A DNA stretch of 64,000 bases, taken from Margaritifera margaritifera (taxonomy: Eukaryota > Mollusca > Bivalvia > Unionida > Margaritiferidae). Every line of letters starts with the position of its first letter. Within the stretch, counting starts at the first letter, position 1. A program made the position numbers and the translations under genes. The notes under the pieces are model-generated. The model worked only from the letters and a program-made list of their open reading frames with translations. It ran no database searches and was not told the DNA's origin. The DNA lies in the NCBI GenBank assembly GCA_029931535.1, contig JAQPZY010001581.1:1054001-1118000 (forward strand), given 5' to 3'. Positions 54,475 through 64,000 of the stretch are shown here, one piece after another.

Positions 54475-56156
54475 ATACATGTGACAGAACCAGGATTTCA
54501 AACCAGTAGATTTACAAATTTGAACGGTAGATTGGCTTCTAAACCAGTAGATTTTTAATCGGTATAAATTTTACATGTTTTAAGGGGATTGGAAACAAAA
54601 CGATTTGTATTCTCTTCATACTATAATAAAACAGCGAGTTTTGAATATGAATCATATTTGGATTCTGATGGAAATTGTTACAATAATAATTAATTAATAT
54701 GAGTCTGTATACTGTCAAATAATGAAAAAGGAAGAGTTGTTTATTTTGTAAATAATTGCAAATATTTTTTTTATATAAAATCCAATAGCATTTTTAGTTT
54801 CCTTTACAAAATCACTGTCTGGTGACCACTGATGACATTCATTGTGATTATTAGGCTTCACACTTAACAGGCTCTCATCAGTTCTCTAATCCAGATTTCA
54901 CCTTGAATTACTTTGTATTTTGTGAAGAATGGAGAATGTCCTCTCTCTATCAGCATTGGAATGAGGCAATGACATGACAACCATGCTCAGCCTGCAAAGA
55001 AGTTCTAACTTCAACTTTCCTGTCGCTAGGTTTGTAAGGTTGCTGACTGCTTTCCAATACTCCTCCAAGCTATATTCATCCCAAGGAGGAAGTTCCTGAC
55101 TTGGACTTCAGATGTATTACAGAGCCTCATCCTCAAGGGCTTCTTTCTCTTCATGGCTCAGATCCAAAAATCTGTTGACAAGTATCAGCACTGTAAATAA
55201 ATAAAAAGAAATATTGATTTAGACTTCAAATAAACAATGAAAACATACATGATGTATTCATACTTTTATGAATAATTATCCCAACTTTAAAATGAATTAT
55301 CACGGAATATATATTTAACTGATATATTTTATCTAGGACTTGAACTTAACTGATGTTCATGAAAACTTCAAATAGTTTATGAAACACAAAAGATGTATAC
55401 CATTGAAACACACAATGCAAACTCAGGACCTTTGCTACTTGCTTGCACACACTTAAACTCTGATATCCAAGCATTGTTGAACTTGCAATATTTCTTAGCT
55501 TGTAAAATTGGTTTCTTAGCATTGGGAGAAAGCACATGTTTCAGTATTTTGACACGAACTGAACAATAAATGTAAGAGCTGTCCTTAAATATTCCTCTTA
55601 AAACATCTTGTGTAGTACACACTGACAATTAAACAAAACAAATCAAAATACTTACTCTAGTGTGTCTGCCGAAATAATTTTTTATGGTCAGCCTCTCCAT
55701 TTTATCTCCCCTCTGCCAAAGGTCGGCTGATTATCATCAAAGGCTCAGAAGACATCATGGACCACCTTTGATCTCTTTATTACTTATAACACCTCAAAAA
55801 ACATCCCACATTAGCCTTGAACTCTCCAAAGCATAACAATAAGGTAATCAGTTAACAGCTTGCTGTGTACATATGTTAGCGGTTCTTTAACAATTTTAAT
55901 CTTATTACTCTGCCGGCATCATCGCACAGGTTGTTGTACTGGTGGAACATTTCCGGTCCCCAGTAGACTGGTTCTGGCTGGTTTATCTAATGTGTTGATG
56001 GAATGCATAACAATACTGTGTTTGTTTTTTTTTATTCAATTTTCAAAACATTCTTTTACTTTTCAAAAGCGGTAGATTTCAACTATAAAACGGTATGTGC
56101 GGTCGACGGCCTTAAAAATTGTATTTTTTGCCTACCGCCAGTAGAATCACATGTAT
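54475..56156 (-). mobile_element. hAT deletion derivative, copy 2
   Basis: 1,682 bp, ends ATACATGTGACAGAACC and ...GTAGAATCACATGTAT, flanked by the 8 bp near-identical direct repeat GGATGTCC (54,467-54,474) / GGATATCC (56,157-56,164). An 8 bp duplication is diagnostic of the hAT superfamily. On the minus strand the first exon ('KILKHVLSPNAKKPILQAKK', about 55,545-55,490) and the hATC exon (about 55,190-54,840, decayed) match copy 1. Insertion is into the 770 bp repeat unit, whose uninterrupted version at 52,052-52,820 gives the empty site. Confidence 0.85.
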
Positions 56157-56164
56157 GGATATCC

Positions 56165-56353
56165 AAATGAGTTTAACCACTGTGTCACCTGTTTCCTGAT
56201 ATTTAGAATTTGATAATATTGTTTACATGATTATGATGCCTTAGGTCTGTTGGTTGGACAAAGAGATATTTAATGTACATACAGTAGCACTTTTATGTTG
56301 ATAATCACAGAATATACAAAGTAGAACATACTTTCTGGTCTCGAGTTGTGTAT
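56165..56353. repeat. Second 770 bp unit, right part
   Basis: 'aaatgagtttaaccactgtgtcacctg' to 'ctcgagttgtgtataaac' matches 52,620-52,820 of the first unit. Confidence 0.7.
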
Positions 56354-56529
56354 AAACTACAGGTTATGGGTATATATTGCGGTGACAAAAAAAGGTCTTT
56401 CTTTTGCAAGATTAATAAGAAAATTGTGTTTTTAGCTGTGTATAGGAGACAAATCTCGTGTTCTTCATGTGACACAATCTGTGACTTGGCAGGTATACTG
56501 CTCCTCAAATCTGTGTTTGCCCTGACTTA

Positions 56530-56914
56530 AATCAAGGGCTGTTTGACATTTTTTCCTGAGGTATTTAAAATGCCTAAGGAAAGTTAGTTTACCATCAAAA
56601 TGTCCTAAAATTGTCAAGACAGAGTTTTGGGTCATCATGAATTTTATGTAATTGGCAGAAATTCATTCAAACAGACTTAGATTTTGAAAATCTGAACTGG
56701 TTTTCTTAACAGATCAAAAACTTACTGATGTATAATGAGCAGTCTGTTTCTAAATTAAAGCATGTCACTATACTGTTAATTTTGATGTTACAATATGCCG
56801 CCCTGAGGTACAGCCATGTCCTGAGGATAGCTTTCAGAAAGGGTGGTTCCTACCTTAGCTGTGAAATTTCTATCTTCCAAAATATTTGGATATAAAGTTT
56901 AGGTAGGAGGCCCC
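56530..56914 (-). mobile_element. I/Nimb-like LINE fragment, left half
   Basis: This is equivalent to 44,610-45,095 of the best copy ('tcaagggctgtttgacatttt', 'ccctgaggtacagccatgtcctgaggatagctttcagaaaggg'). It is interrupted by the hAT element at 56,915; the right half is 59,277-59,625. Confidence 0.75.
56907..56914. other. Target-site duplication of hAT, left (GAGGCCCC)
   Basis: Seven of eight bases match GAGGGCCC at 59,277-59,284. Confidence 0.9.
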
Positions 56915-59276
56915 CAGTGTTGTATAGATTACTGTTGTAAAGGTAATGAATTAAAATTACAATTATTATAAAAAAATTGTAGTAGTTGATTACAATTACA
57001 ATTACTCTGTCACACTGAAGTAATCAATTACAATTACTTTTTTTATCTGGGTAATTAGATTAAAGTTACATTACTTCTGTTCAGTCTGTCACAACTCATA
57101 GTTCTCATTGGTTAATTCACGTTTTGCACAGAACAATGTTCTTTGCACTAAGAGTTCAACGTAACACATTGAATAAAATATTGTAGAACTAATTTCATAA
57201 AATTTGTAAACAGTTCTTTTTTACAACAAAACAGTTTCTAAAATGTATAACTTGATCAAAACAATTACAAATTAGTAAAGTACTTGTTTTACCAGAGGAG
57301 TAACAGTTTCTCAAATGTGTCATCAGCCTGTCTGTTGCGACGTTTACACAGGATAATGGATCTGGGACTAAAAAGATGCTCTACTGCTGCGCTTGATGGA
57401 AGTATTGTGTTGTATTGGATGAAAAGTGCTTTAATCATTGGATAACGATGCAGCATTTCAATCATGCATGACACTGGCTGTCAGCTGATGAAGCGTGTGC
57501 AGGGTCAGATTGAAGAACTGGTCCTCATCATTTGTCGTAGAATTCTCAACTGATGATTCTTGCTGATTACCACCAATGTTTGTTGTGTCACAGGCACTCA
57601 CCAACATCGGCATATGGATCATCAACCCATGACAACCTGAACTTCGGATGACAAAGTGCTGCCAGTATGAAGTCATCTTCCATAAAGTAACTGTCAAATC
57701 TGACATGCAAACCATGTATGACAGCTTTCTTCAATCCCCCTGCCAGTACTGTTGAGGTGTTCTGCATGTTCATCAGGAGGGATTTAATAGTAGGCAAAGT
57801 GTAGCCCAAATAACAGTTGTTTTTGCCCTGGAGGATGTTGAAATCCAGTTGCTAGTGGTTGCAAAACTGCCACATATTCCTTCAAAAATGATAACTCAGT
57901 ATGCTGGAAAACAGGTACAGGTAAATCCAATGCCTGGCAAATTTTGTTTATTGTATTTTCATCCTTGACAACTTTTGTCACAGCCTCGTAGGAAGAGTTC
58001 CAACGAGTAACTGTTGGAACACTTAGTCGATAGCCAAGTATATCATACGCCGCATCTGCTGCTTTGGTACTGCGACTGGCCAGATTACAGAGGGATGAAG
58101 CTTTGCATAAAAACTGCATACAGAAGCTGCAATCTTATCAAAACTGTGACTGCCTTTAAATTGCCTTCAAGCAATAGCTGCTGAATTTTGTACCAAAGTC
58201 TTTGGTTCAAGCCAATGCACAGTCATGCTCAGAAAGCTACGGTTTTGTGAACTCCACAAGTCAGCTGTGGTACAAACCACAGACACCTCAAGCATGTGTT
58301 GGGTGATTTTTTTCAAGTAGAGCTTCGTATTCATCAGTAATTATCTGATAAAAAGTAGAACGTGCAATTACATGTGCTGTTGGACATAAGCCTTTTACGA
58401 GATACTGGAAGAATTCAGTTTCCACAGTTCTCAAAGGCTTCATTTCCTCTATGACATAACGAGCTATCAGCTTGTTTACTTCATTCTGACTTACTGATCT
58501 GTGTGCCCAATCTAAAAGTTACAGTTGATTTTTTGGTGAACAACCATCGTCAGTCTCAAGTTTGTTGGTAAGATGTCATTTGGTTGATTTTTCTGCTTCA
58601 TGGTCTCTCCATTGTTGAGGGTGAACATTCTTAACATGTTTTACAAAGTTTGAGGAGACACGGACTCTTCCAGAAATAGAGCTAGCTTTGGACTTGTGAC
58701 ATAATTTACATGTTCCAGTTACGTTATATGTTGCATTTGCAGCAACAACTGTGTTAGTATCAAAATTGAAATATGAGAAAATTCCACTTTCAAATAAATT
58801 TTCTGCCATGTCTACCAAAGTATCAAAATTATCAACAATGTCACACGTAGACTAACTGACGAAATGCGTTAAGACTTACGGTCGGTATATATATGTATAT
58901 GGTCTGGAAGGTTCTAGAACACTTGAGATTGTTGTGGATGGTTCTCGAATGTTCTGCTGGTATGTTGCCCTGACAAACAACAACAAAGACGAATAGACAA
59001 TCGTCACCAAAAGCCGGCCCAGCCAAATAATCTCATTGCATATCTCTGTTATGCTAATCATGCTGTTATGTTGTAAGTTGCTAATTGTAACTATGGTAAA
59101 TAGTAATTGTAATTTAAAAGTAATTAGAACTTTGCATTACTTTTCCAGAATTTGTAATCAATTACAATTACTGATTACTTTGTTTTGGGCAGGAATTTAT
59201 TACAATTACAAATTTATACTTCAAGTAATCAATTACTTAATTGATTACTTTAATAATTCATTACTGTACAACACTG
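56915..59276 (-). mobile_element. Full-length hAT transposon with subterminal repeats
   Basis: The ends are CAGTGTTGTATAG... and ...CTGTACAACACTG with an 8 bp target duplication. Both ends are dense in TAATCAATTACAATTA-type motifs (56,940-57,070 and 59,085-59,265), the subterminal binding-site clusters expected for hAT transposases. A broken transposase fills the minus strand. At 2.36 kb it is near the usual length of an autonomous hAT, but this copy is inactivated. Confidence 0.92.
57289..58818 (-). pseudogene. hAT transposase (BED finger, RNase H-like core, hATC domain)
   Basis: Minus strand. The start at 58,818 ('MVDMAENLFESGIFSYF') runs into a BED-type finger with CKLC and FVKHVKNVHPQQW. 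The core then follows in broken frames: 'NEVNKLIARYVIEEMKPL' near 58,485-58,430, 'TTADLWSSQNRSFLSMTVHW' near 58,270-58,210 (first catalytic Asp region) and 'LSVPTVTRWNSSYEAVTKVV' near 58,020-57,965. The C-terminus '[18 protein letters not shown]' at 57,400-57,340 is the hATC helix. The enzyme would bind the subterminal motifs and excise and reinsert the element. At least four frame breaks are present. The order and spacing are those of a complete gene. Confidence 0.88.
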
Positions 59277-59625
59277 GAGGGCCCTTAGACCTAGGTTGAA
59301 TAAGTCATTCATTATGCCATACTTCCATGTTTATCATATACTTTCTTGAAGTAAAAAAAAGATGGCTACTATATGTTCTTTCTTTATGAAAGGTTTTCTA
59401 ATAAAAGTTTCAAGTCTGAATCTGGTAAATTGTACTTCTATGGGATCTGAATCCACATGCAAAGTCTCACAGTAGTAGTTTGTTAGATTCAAGATACCAG
59501 AGGAGTCTGCCATTTATCATTTGTTCCATGGTTTTGCACATAGTTCGTTAGTTCTATGGGATGATAGTTGGAGGTTAAGGTGCTGGTATCATTGTTGCTT
59601 CTTGGCCTTTTAGCCAGGTGAGCTA
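59277..59625 (-). mobile_element. I/Nimb-like LINE fragment, right half
   Basis: This continues the LINE across the hAT insertion: 'aataagtcattcattatgccatacttccatg' and 'gagtctgccatttatcatttgttcc' match 45,125-45,360 of the best copy. Confidence 0.75.
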
Positions 59626-60037
59626 CAAATGCAGTTCTCCCTCTTTACAATTCTATTCAAGACAGGCTAGCTTACAAGTGACTCATGTTTTAATAGTAAG
59701 GCCACCATACAGTGAGGTATATTCTATAAAGCTTGTGTCATAAAAGTTAACAAAACACCCAAAATAATGTATTAGTGAAGTAAAACAACATGAAATGTGG
59801 TTCTCAACAACCAAAAACTATAATCAAGGAAAGCTAGAGCTACTTCCATAGCTCAATGTGGCAAATCCACATACTTTGTATTACCCACATCCTGAATCCT
59901 AGGGGTTTGACCCAAAATCTTTGATAAATATTATTGGGAATTATCAATTGGACTTGGAATTCATTCCCTTTCAGGGATTAGAGTAAGAAATGTCTATGAT
60001 GCAAACCAAAACAAAATTATCCAATTGATCTAAATAT
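59626..60037. other. No clear gene; possible left end of a mariner-like element
   Basis: 'aaaagttaacaaaacaccc' near 59,745 weakly mirrors 'aactttttaaacacccct' near 60,304. Confidence 0.3.
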
Positions 60038-60250
60038 GTGACATACACAGCACAAGTTAGCTCTGCCCATACACTATTTCAAAATTTTCCATTCAGACTA
60101 GTTAAAAGCTGCCATGCAGTTGTATGTGTAGCTTTCCAGTGTATGAACAACGTACCACAAAGTGAATACAAAATAACATTTAATAATTGGCTAATCAGAC
60201 TGAGAAAATATGTAGAGGTGTATGGGGAGTACTTTGAGGAGATGCACTAA
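60038..60250 (+). pseudogene. Mariner/Tc1-superfamily transposase C-terminal fragment
   Basis: Plus-strand frame containing 'EYKITFNNWLIRLRKYVEVY' and then GEYFEE before TAA. The pattern F..W..RL..Cv...GeYFE at the extreme C-terminus is familiar from mariner-type transposases; here the usual Cys is Tyr. It is followed by 'cataactttttaaacacccct', which could be part of the terminal inverted repeat. The DDE core is absent. Confidence 0.45.
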
Positions 60251-60299
60251 TGTGTACTATTCATTAATAAAGAACTTTGTTGTACCGCACACTAATATT

Positions 60300-61106
60300 C
60301 ATAACTTTTTAAACACCCCTCATATGCTAATTTAAAAATACATTATTTAGGCTAAATGCCTGTTTTTCATATGAGCCATGTACTGACTCAGCACAATCTA
60401 TTTTTGTTGTGAGGTAACAATTACAAAAGAGTGAGTGAGAGAGCAGGATTTTTGGGTAACTTTGTACAATGATGAAATTTCATAAGTGTCTTCAGGTAGC
60501 AAAGTTATTTTTTAAGGGGAAAGTTTTGATAAAGTTTATGTTTGATGCATTTACTTACAAAAGGATGTAAAAAAAAGAAATTGCTGCCGTGTATAGAATT
60601 CCAAGTTATATTAATATGCCAATGGAATTTGTGTAGAAGAGGATGGTGAGGAAAAGAAACACAAATTGAATAACCTGTAAATTAAATTTGTAGGGATCTC
60701 CAAGTCTCATGCTGAAGGAACTGAATGTATCAGCAGAAAAGCAACATACAAACACTTGGATATTAGTGTAAAGTCCACTGTAATAATAGGAAAGGAAAGA
60801 CAAGATGTAGTTTGTCCATAATTATTTCATATTTTCCCAAAGCATTCTTGTAATTGTGCCTCAAATTTGAACACTTAATACATAAAGAATAGTGATGCCA
60901 TTTCAATCTAAGTATAGTATGATTAACAAGCAATACAACAATCAATATAGTTCTAAGCCCTGCATCATACAGGTCTCTGTCCTCTTCACATGTAAACACG
61001 AGTTTACTAGAAATGAATAAAAAAGCTTATGAGTCAACTGTGTACATGTAATTTGATTGTAAATGCTGCCTTTGTAATGATGATCTATTTGAATTGAAAC
61101 ACTTTC
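60300..61106. other. No recognisable feature
   Basis: AT-rich; no supported gene. Confidence 0.5.
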
Positions 61107-61111
61107 ACACT

Positions 61112-62228
61112 GCAGGGCTGAGCACATTTTTTTTTCATCCACTAGTCCAGGACAAGTGGTTTCAGAAAATTCACTTGTCCCACCTTACTTTTCACTTGTC
61201 CCACCTTACTTTTCACTTGTCCCAAAATGGTAATCACTTGCCGAGATTTGATGAGATGTATGTACTTAATCCATAGAAAGAACAAACTAAATAATATACA
61301 ACATAACTATTTCTTAACAGAATTTAATTTTTCAAAAACATTGGTTGATATACATTTGGCTGCTTCAGGTAAATGTATATATGTTTTAAGCTCTCTTGGT
61401 TTAAGGAATTCTCACACTCAGTAGCAGTCTTGCATTTTATCCTTCCACTTTCACAAGAATTTTCCTTCTTCGAATTGTCCTTATTACCTTCCTTGCGAAA
61501 ATAATTTAGCAAACTCATTTTATCCACATAGTAAATATCAACTTGCTTGACAACTACTTCTAAAGTGATCATAACAAACATTTTCTCTATTAAATACGAA
61601 CAGAGACAGCTCATTAATTAGCGTAATTGTTTCACTTCAAATGCAATATCGCATGTGAAAGTTGATCGTCTGTATAATCAATTAAAAATGAAAAAATCAA
61701 TACTGTCATTTAATCAGTTCATAAAGGAAACCAACACTGATGTCGGTAAAGTACCTTTAATTAATTTAATTTTATGCTGACTCGCTGGATTAAAATGAGA
61801 GTGAACCACTCGTGAGGATCTGGTTTGAGTAAACACAGTGCAACAAAGCCACAAATTAATTATACCGGCTTTGTTTTGTTTGACGTGTTTTGATTTGCCG
61901 ATAATTTGGTCACTTAGCCCAATATGCAGTCAAGCAGTAACAGAACATGCACATATGCGATAGTTATCACAGACCACCTGTAGGTGTTATACAGGATGCA
62001 AATGTATACATGAGAGGGGTAGAATAAAGTATTCAGTATGCCCTGGAGGGCATGAATGGCCAAATAAAAGTAGATATAGTGATTAAAGCATGAAAATAAG
62101 GACTTGCCTGACTTTTTTAAAATAGGAAAAAAGCACTTGTCCCAGACTAGCAACTTGAAAAATTGCACTTGCCCGACTTTGAAAATGAATAGTCCGGGAC
62201 ATTGGGCTATGGAATTTGCTCAGTCCTG
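61112..62228 (-). mobile_element. Short inverted-repeat DNA transposon with a transposase N-terminus
   Basis: The left end CAGGGCTGAGCACATTTTT and the reverse-complemented right end CAGGACTGAGCAAATTCC form a terminal inverted repeat. Just inside, both ends carry 'gtcc.ggacaagtg' and several acttgtccc motifs, including a 21 bp tandem at 61,168-61,223. The direct repeat CACTG flanks both sides (61,107-61,111; 62,229-62,233). A minus-strand frame at 61,614-61,324 includes 'MSLLNYFRKEGNKDNSKKEN', which resembles the N-terminus of some hAT/DUF4371-type transposases. No catalytic core is present, so it is non-autonomous. Confidence 0.7.
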
Positions 62229-62869
62229 CACTGGGTTCTTCATTTTTGTAGTATACAGCATCACTTTTACATCGTTGCAAGTTTGTATTTTTCATTGAAA
62301 TTATAACTGTAGGTATATACAGATGAGCAAGCATGTATAATAACTGAATTAATATAACTGACAAATGACATTATAACTGAAACAAAACGGCACAATCAGC
62401 AAATGTGGTTACTTCAAACATGGACACCAGTGACCACATGGCGGATGGAAAGTGCTGGCAAGCCAATGAACTGCAATACAATATGAAGCAATAAGTGACA
62501 AAAGCTCATTAAGTTTCACTGTCTCTCTCACTTTTGGCCTAAAGCTAATGTCATACACTTTCATGATTGTGCTGTATTATCATGTGTCTAAACAAGATCT
62601 GTGCTGCTGTTATGCACCAAATTTCATTAGATAGAGCCAGCTGACTGGTGTTAGTCTGGGCAGGGCTAATACAGGTGCCGACATTTATTGATTTAGCTTC
62701 ATGTAAAAATCCATTGGCCGATTTTGCAAGCATTTCCATACTGAATATTTCAAAGTGACTGTATCAAGGAAGGACATATTCCAAAGTCAATTGAAAAAAC
62801 ACAGTATGGATCCTCCTAATACAAATGCATGTTGGTCACAAAATTATATATAAAAATTCACTGTAATTG
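62229..62869. other. No recognisable feature
   Basis: A minus-strand open frame at 62,551-62,739 has no recognised motif. Confidence 0.5.
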
Positions 62870-63071
62870 CAATTTTTGTATATTTGATCTCTGACCCCTC
62901 CCAGGAACCCCAGGAGAGAGTCGTAAAAATCATATCCCTCTTGCAGATGGTCACCACATGGGCAACCTATGTAGCAAGTCTGGTGGATTTCCGTCTAGCA
63001 GTTTAAGAGAAATAGTTATGGATAGATGGATGTGAACAGATGGAGAGTATCACTAAAACAAGGGGGGGGGG
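62870..63071. repeat. Molluscan-style interspersed repeat fragment with poly-G
   Basis: 'gatctctgacccctcccaggaaccccaggagag' and 'gatggtcaccacatgggcaacctatgtagcaagtctggtggatttccgtctagcagtttaagagaaatagttatgga' followed by 'gatggatgtgaacagatgg'. It resembles the last unit of the array elements. A G run occurs at 63,062-63,071. Confidence 0.5.
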
Positions 63072-63419
63072 TATAAACTAAATAGCAACAAGCATAACAA
63101 TATTGAACCAATTTAATAGAATCCATGACTAAGCCTATGTCATAAGAGGGGCAGCCATATACTGTGGGGTTCGATAGTGAAGGGTTAGTGTAGTTTAAAT
63201 ATAGAATGAAAATCTCATCTGATTATGAATACATGCATTTAAAAAATGCTTACAAAATTAAATTTATCTAAATCAAATAGCTTCTGTATAACTGAGCTAA
63301 AATGAATTTAGGATTGATCATACAAGCAGATAGCAGCAAAACAATGGTTATCACAGTGGCAGCATTAAAATTATCACTCAAATATGCAAATTAGAGAGTA
63401 ATTTTTGACTTTTTAGAGA

Positions 63420-63630
63420 TAGTATATGTATAGGGTTTAATGGCATGTCAAGACAATACTGGCTATATGGTTGTAATTAAAAGGTAAATTCTAAAAAATA
63501 TGAAGATAAAGATATTGCCCCAAAAACTTTAGGAAGAAAACCCTTTCAAATAAATGTAAACATGTATTACAACAACATACAAAATAAAAGGTAAATACAT
63601 GTATGTTAAAACTGTAAAAGTTTCTGTGTG
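63420..63630 (-). mobile_element. I/Nimb-like LINE 3' UTR fragment
   Basis: 'tatgtatagggtttaatggcatgtcaagacaatactggctatatgg' and 'aactttaggaagaaaaccctttcaaataaatgtaaacatgtattacaacaacata' match the other 3' ends of the family. Confidence 0.65.
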
Positions 63631-64000
63631 TGAGAGAGAGAGGGAGAGAAAATCATACCACTTGAGATCTACGTTTCATAAGTACTGATCTTATGTCTGC
63701 AAAGCTGTCTCTCAAAGATATACGTCTCCTGTTGAGTTTCAGTTTTCTGAGGGAAAATGCAAATTAAAAATCAATGCATTTATAAGTAGCAATATGCTAG
63801 CCTTGGTCAAATTTATCAGTGTCTGTCAGTGCCCAGGATATCAACAGGTATGAATGGCTGAGGGCTCTTTTAAGTCCTAAATCTAAACAACTTTTTAGAT
63901 GACCATTTCTTTCACAATAAGAAGAAGAAGAACCAGAGGAATGGTGAGCAATCTGCACATATAAATATACTGCCATCTCTCTAGAGTCTATTGTAAAAAA
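63631..64000. other. No recognisable feature
   Basis: AT-rich to the window end. Confidence 0.45.

Overview
This is an AT-rich, intron-and-repeat-dominated animal nuclear sequence. Three things point to a mollusc, by recognition rather than by search. First, there are degenerate 100-160 bp tandem arrays of the type that recurs in bivalve and gastropod introns ('gtgaccttgacctttga... ccatccacaaagtttggt', 'aaggtcaaggtcac', 'aagatggccaccatggtggccatattgga'). Second, there are hairpin-ended, tandem-repeat-bearing elements resembling bivalve 'pearl' elements. Third, the mix of LINE, Gypsy, hAT and Tc1 families fits. No bacterial-style operon, rRNA, functional tRNA or CRISPR array is visible. Species cannot be named.

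Layout. 1-2,960: a block of different composition holding the wreck of a type-B DNA polymerase gene read through into a P-loop ATPase/helicase-like segment (plus strand, many stops and frameshifts). It ends abruptly in a minisatellite (2,960-3,560). 3,972-5,828: a hairpin-ended tandem-repeat element. 8,220-10,170: an I/Nimb-like LINE fragment (minus). About 11,758-12,014: a probable host exon with a fibronectin-III-like fold (minus). 12,691-13,072: a near-perfect 170-bp-arm hairpin. 14,170-17,620: a LINE C-terminal zinc finger split by a solo Gypsy LTR, then a CR1-like LINE (minus) with an SGNH-esterase ORF1 and the start of ORF2. 22,051-29,713: a hairpin-ended element split by a 5.8 kb Gypsy retrotransposon (22,297-28,115).

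The Gypsy element has a SCAN-like capsid, integrase upstream of RNase H, and no reverse transcriptase. 31,501-31,656 and 41,986-42,132 look like the last two coding exons of one minus-strand host gene. The 10.3 kb intron between them contains an array split by a Tc1-like transposon (32,587-33,868), LINE pieces with a 4-fold internal amplification, a fold-back element (37,828-38,480) and a DUF4371/hAT-type transposase relic. 43,190-45,866 is the longest I/Nimb-like LINE copy (RT plus RNase H, minus). 47,548-49,254 (+) and 54,475-56,156 (-) are two copies of one 1.7 kb hAT deletion derivative that keeps a first and a last exon. 56,915-59,276 is a full-length decayed hAT inserted in another LINE copy. 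61,112-62,228 is a short inverted-repeat transposon.

The 'genes' here are mostly mobile-element parts that do not form a working pathway. The most likely living genes are the minus-strand two-exon host gene and possibly the FN3-like exon. The most notable items are the polymerase/ATPase relic, the RT-less Gypsy with Copia-like domain order and a SCAN capsid, the hairpin-ended array elements used as nesting sites, and the paired hAT derivatives.
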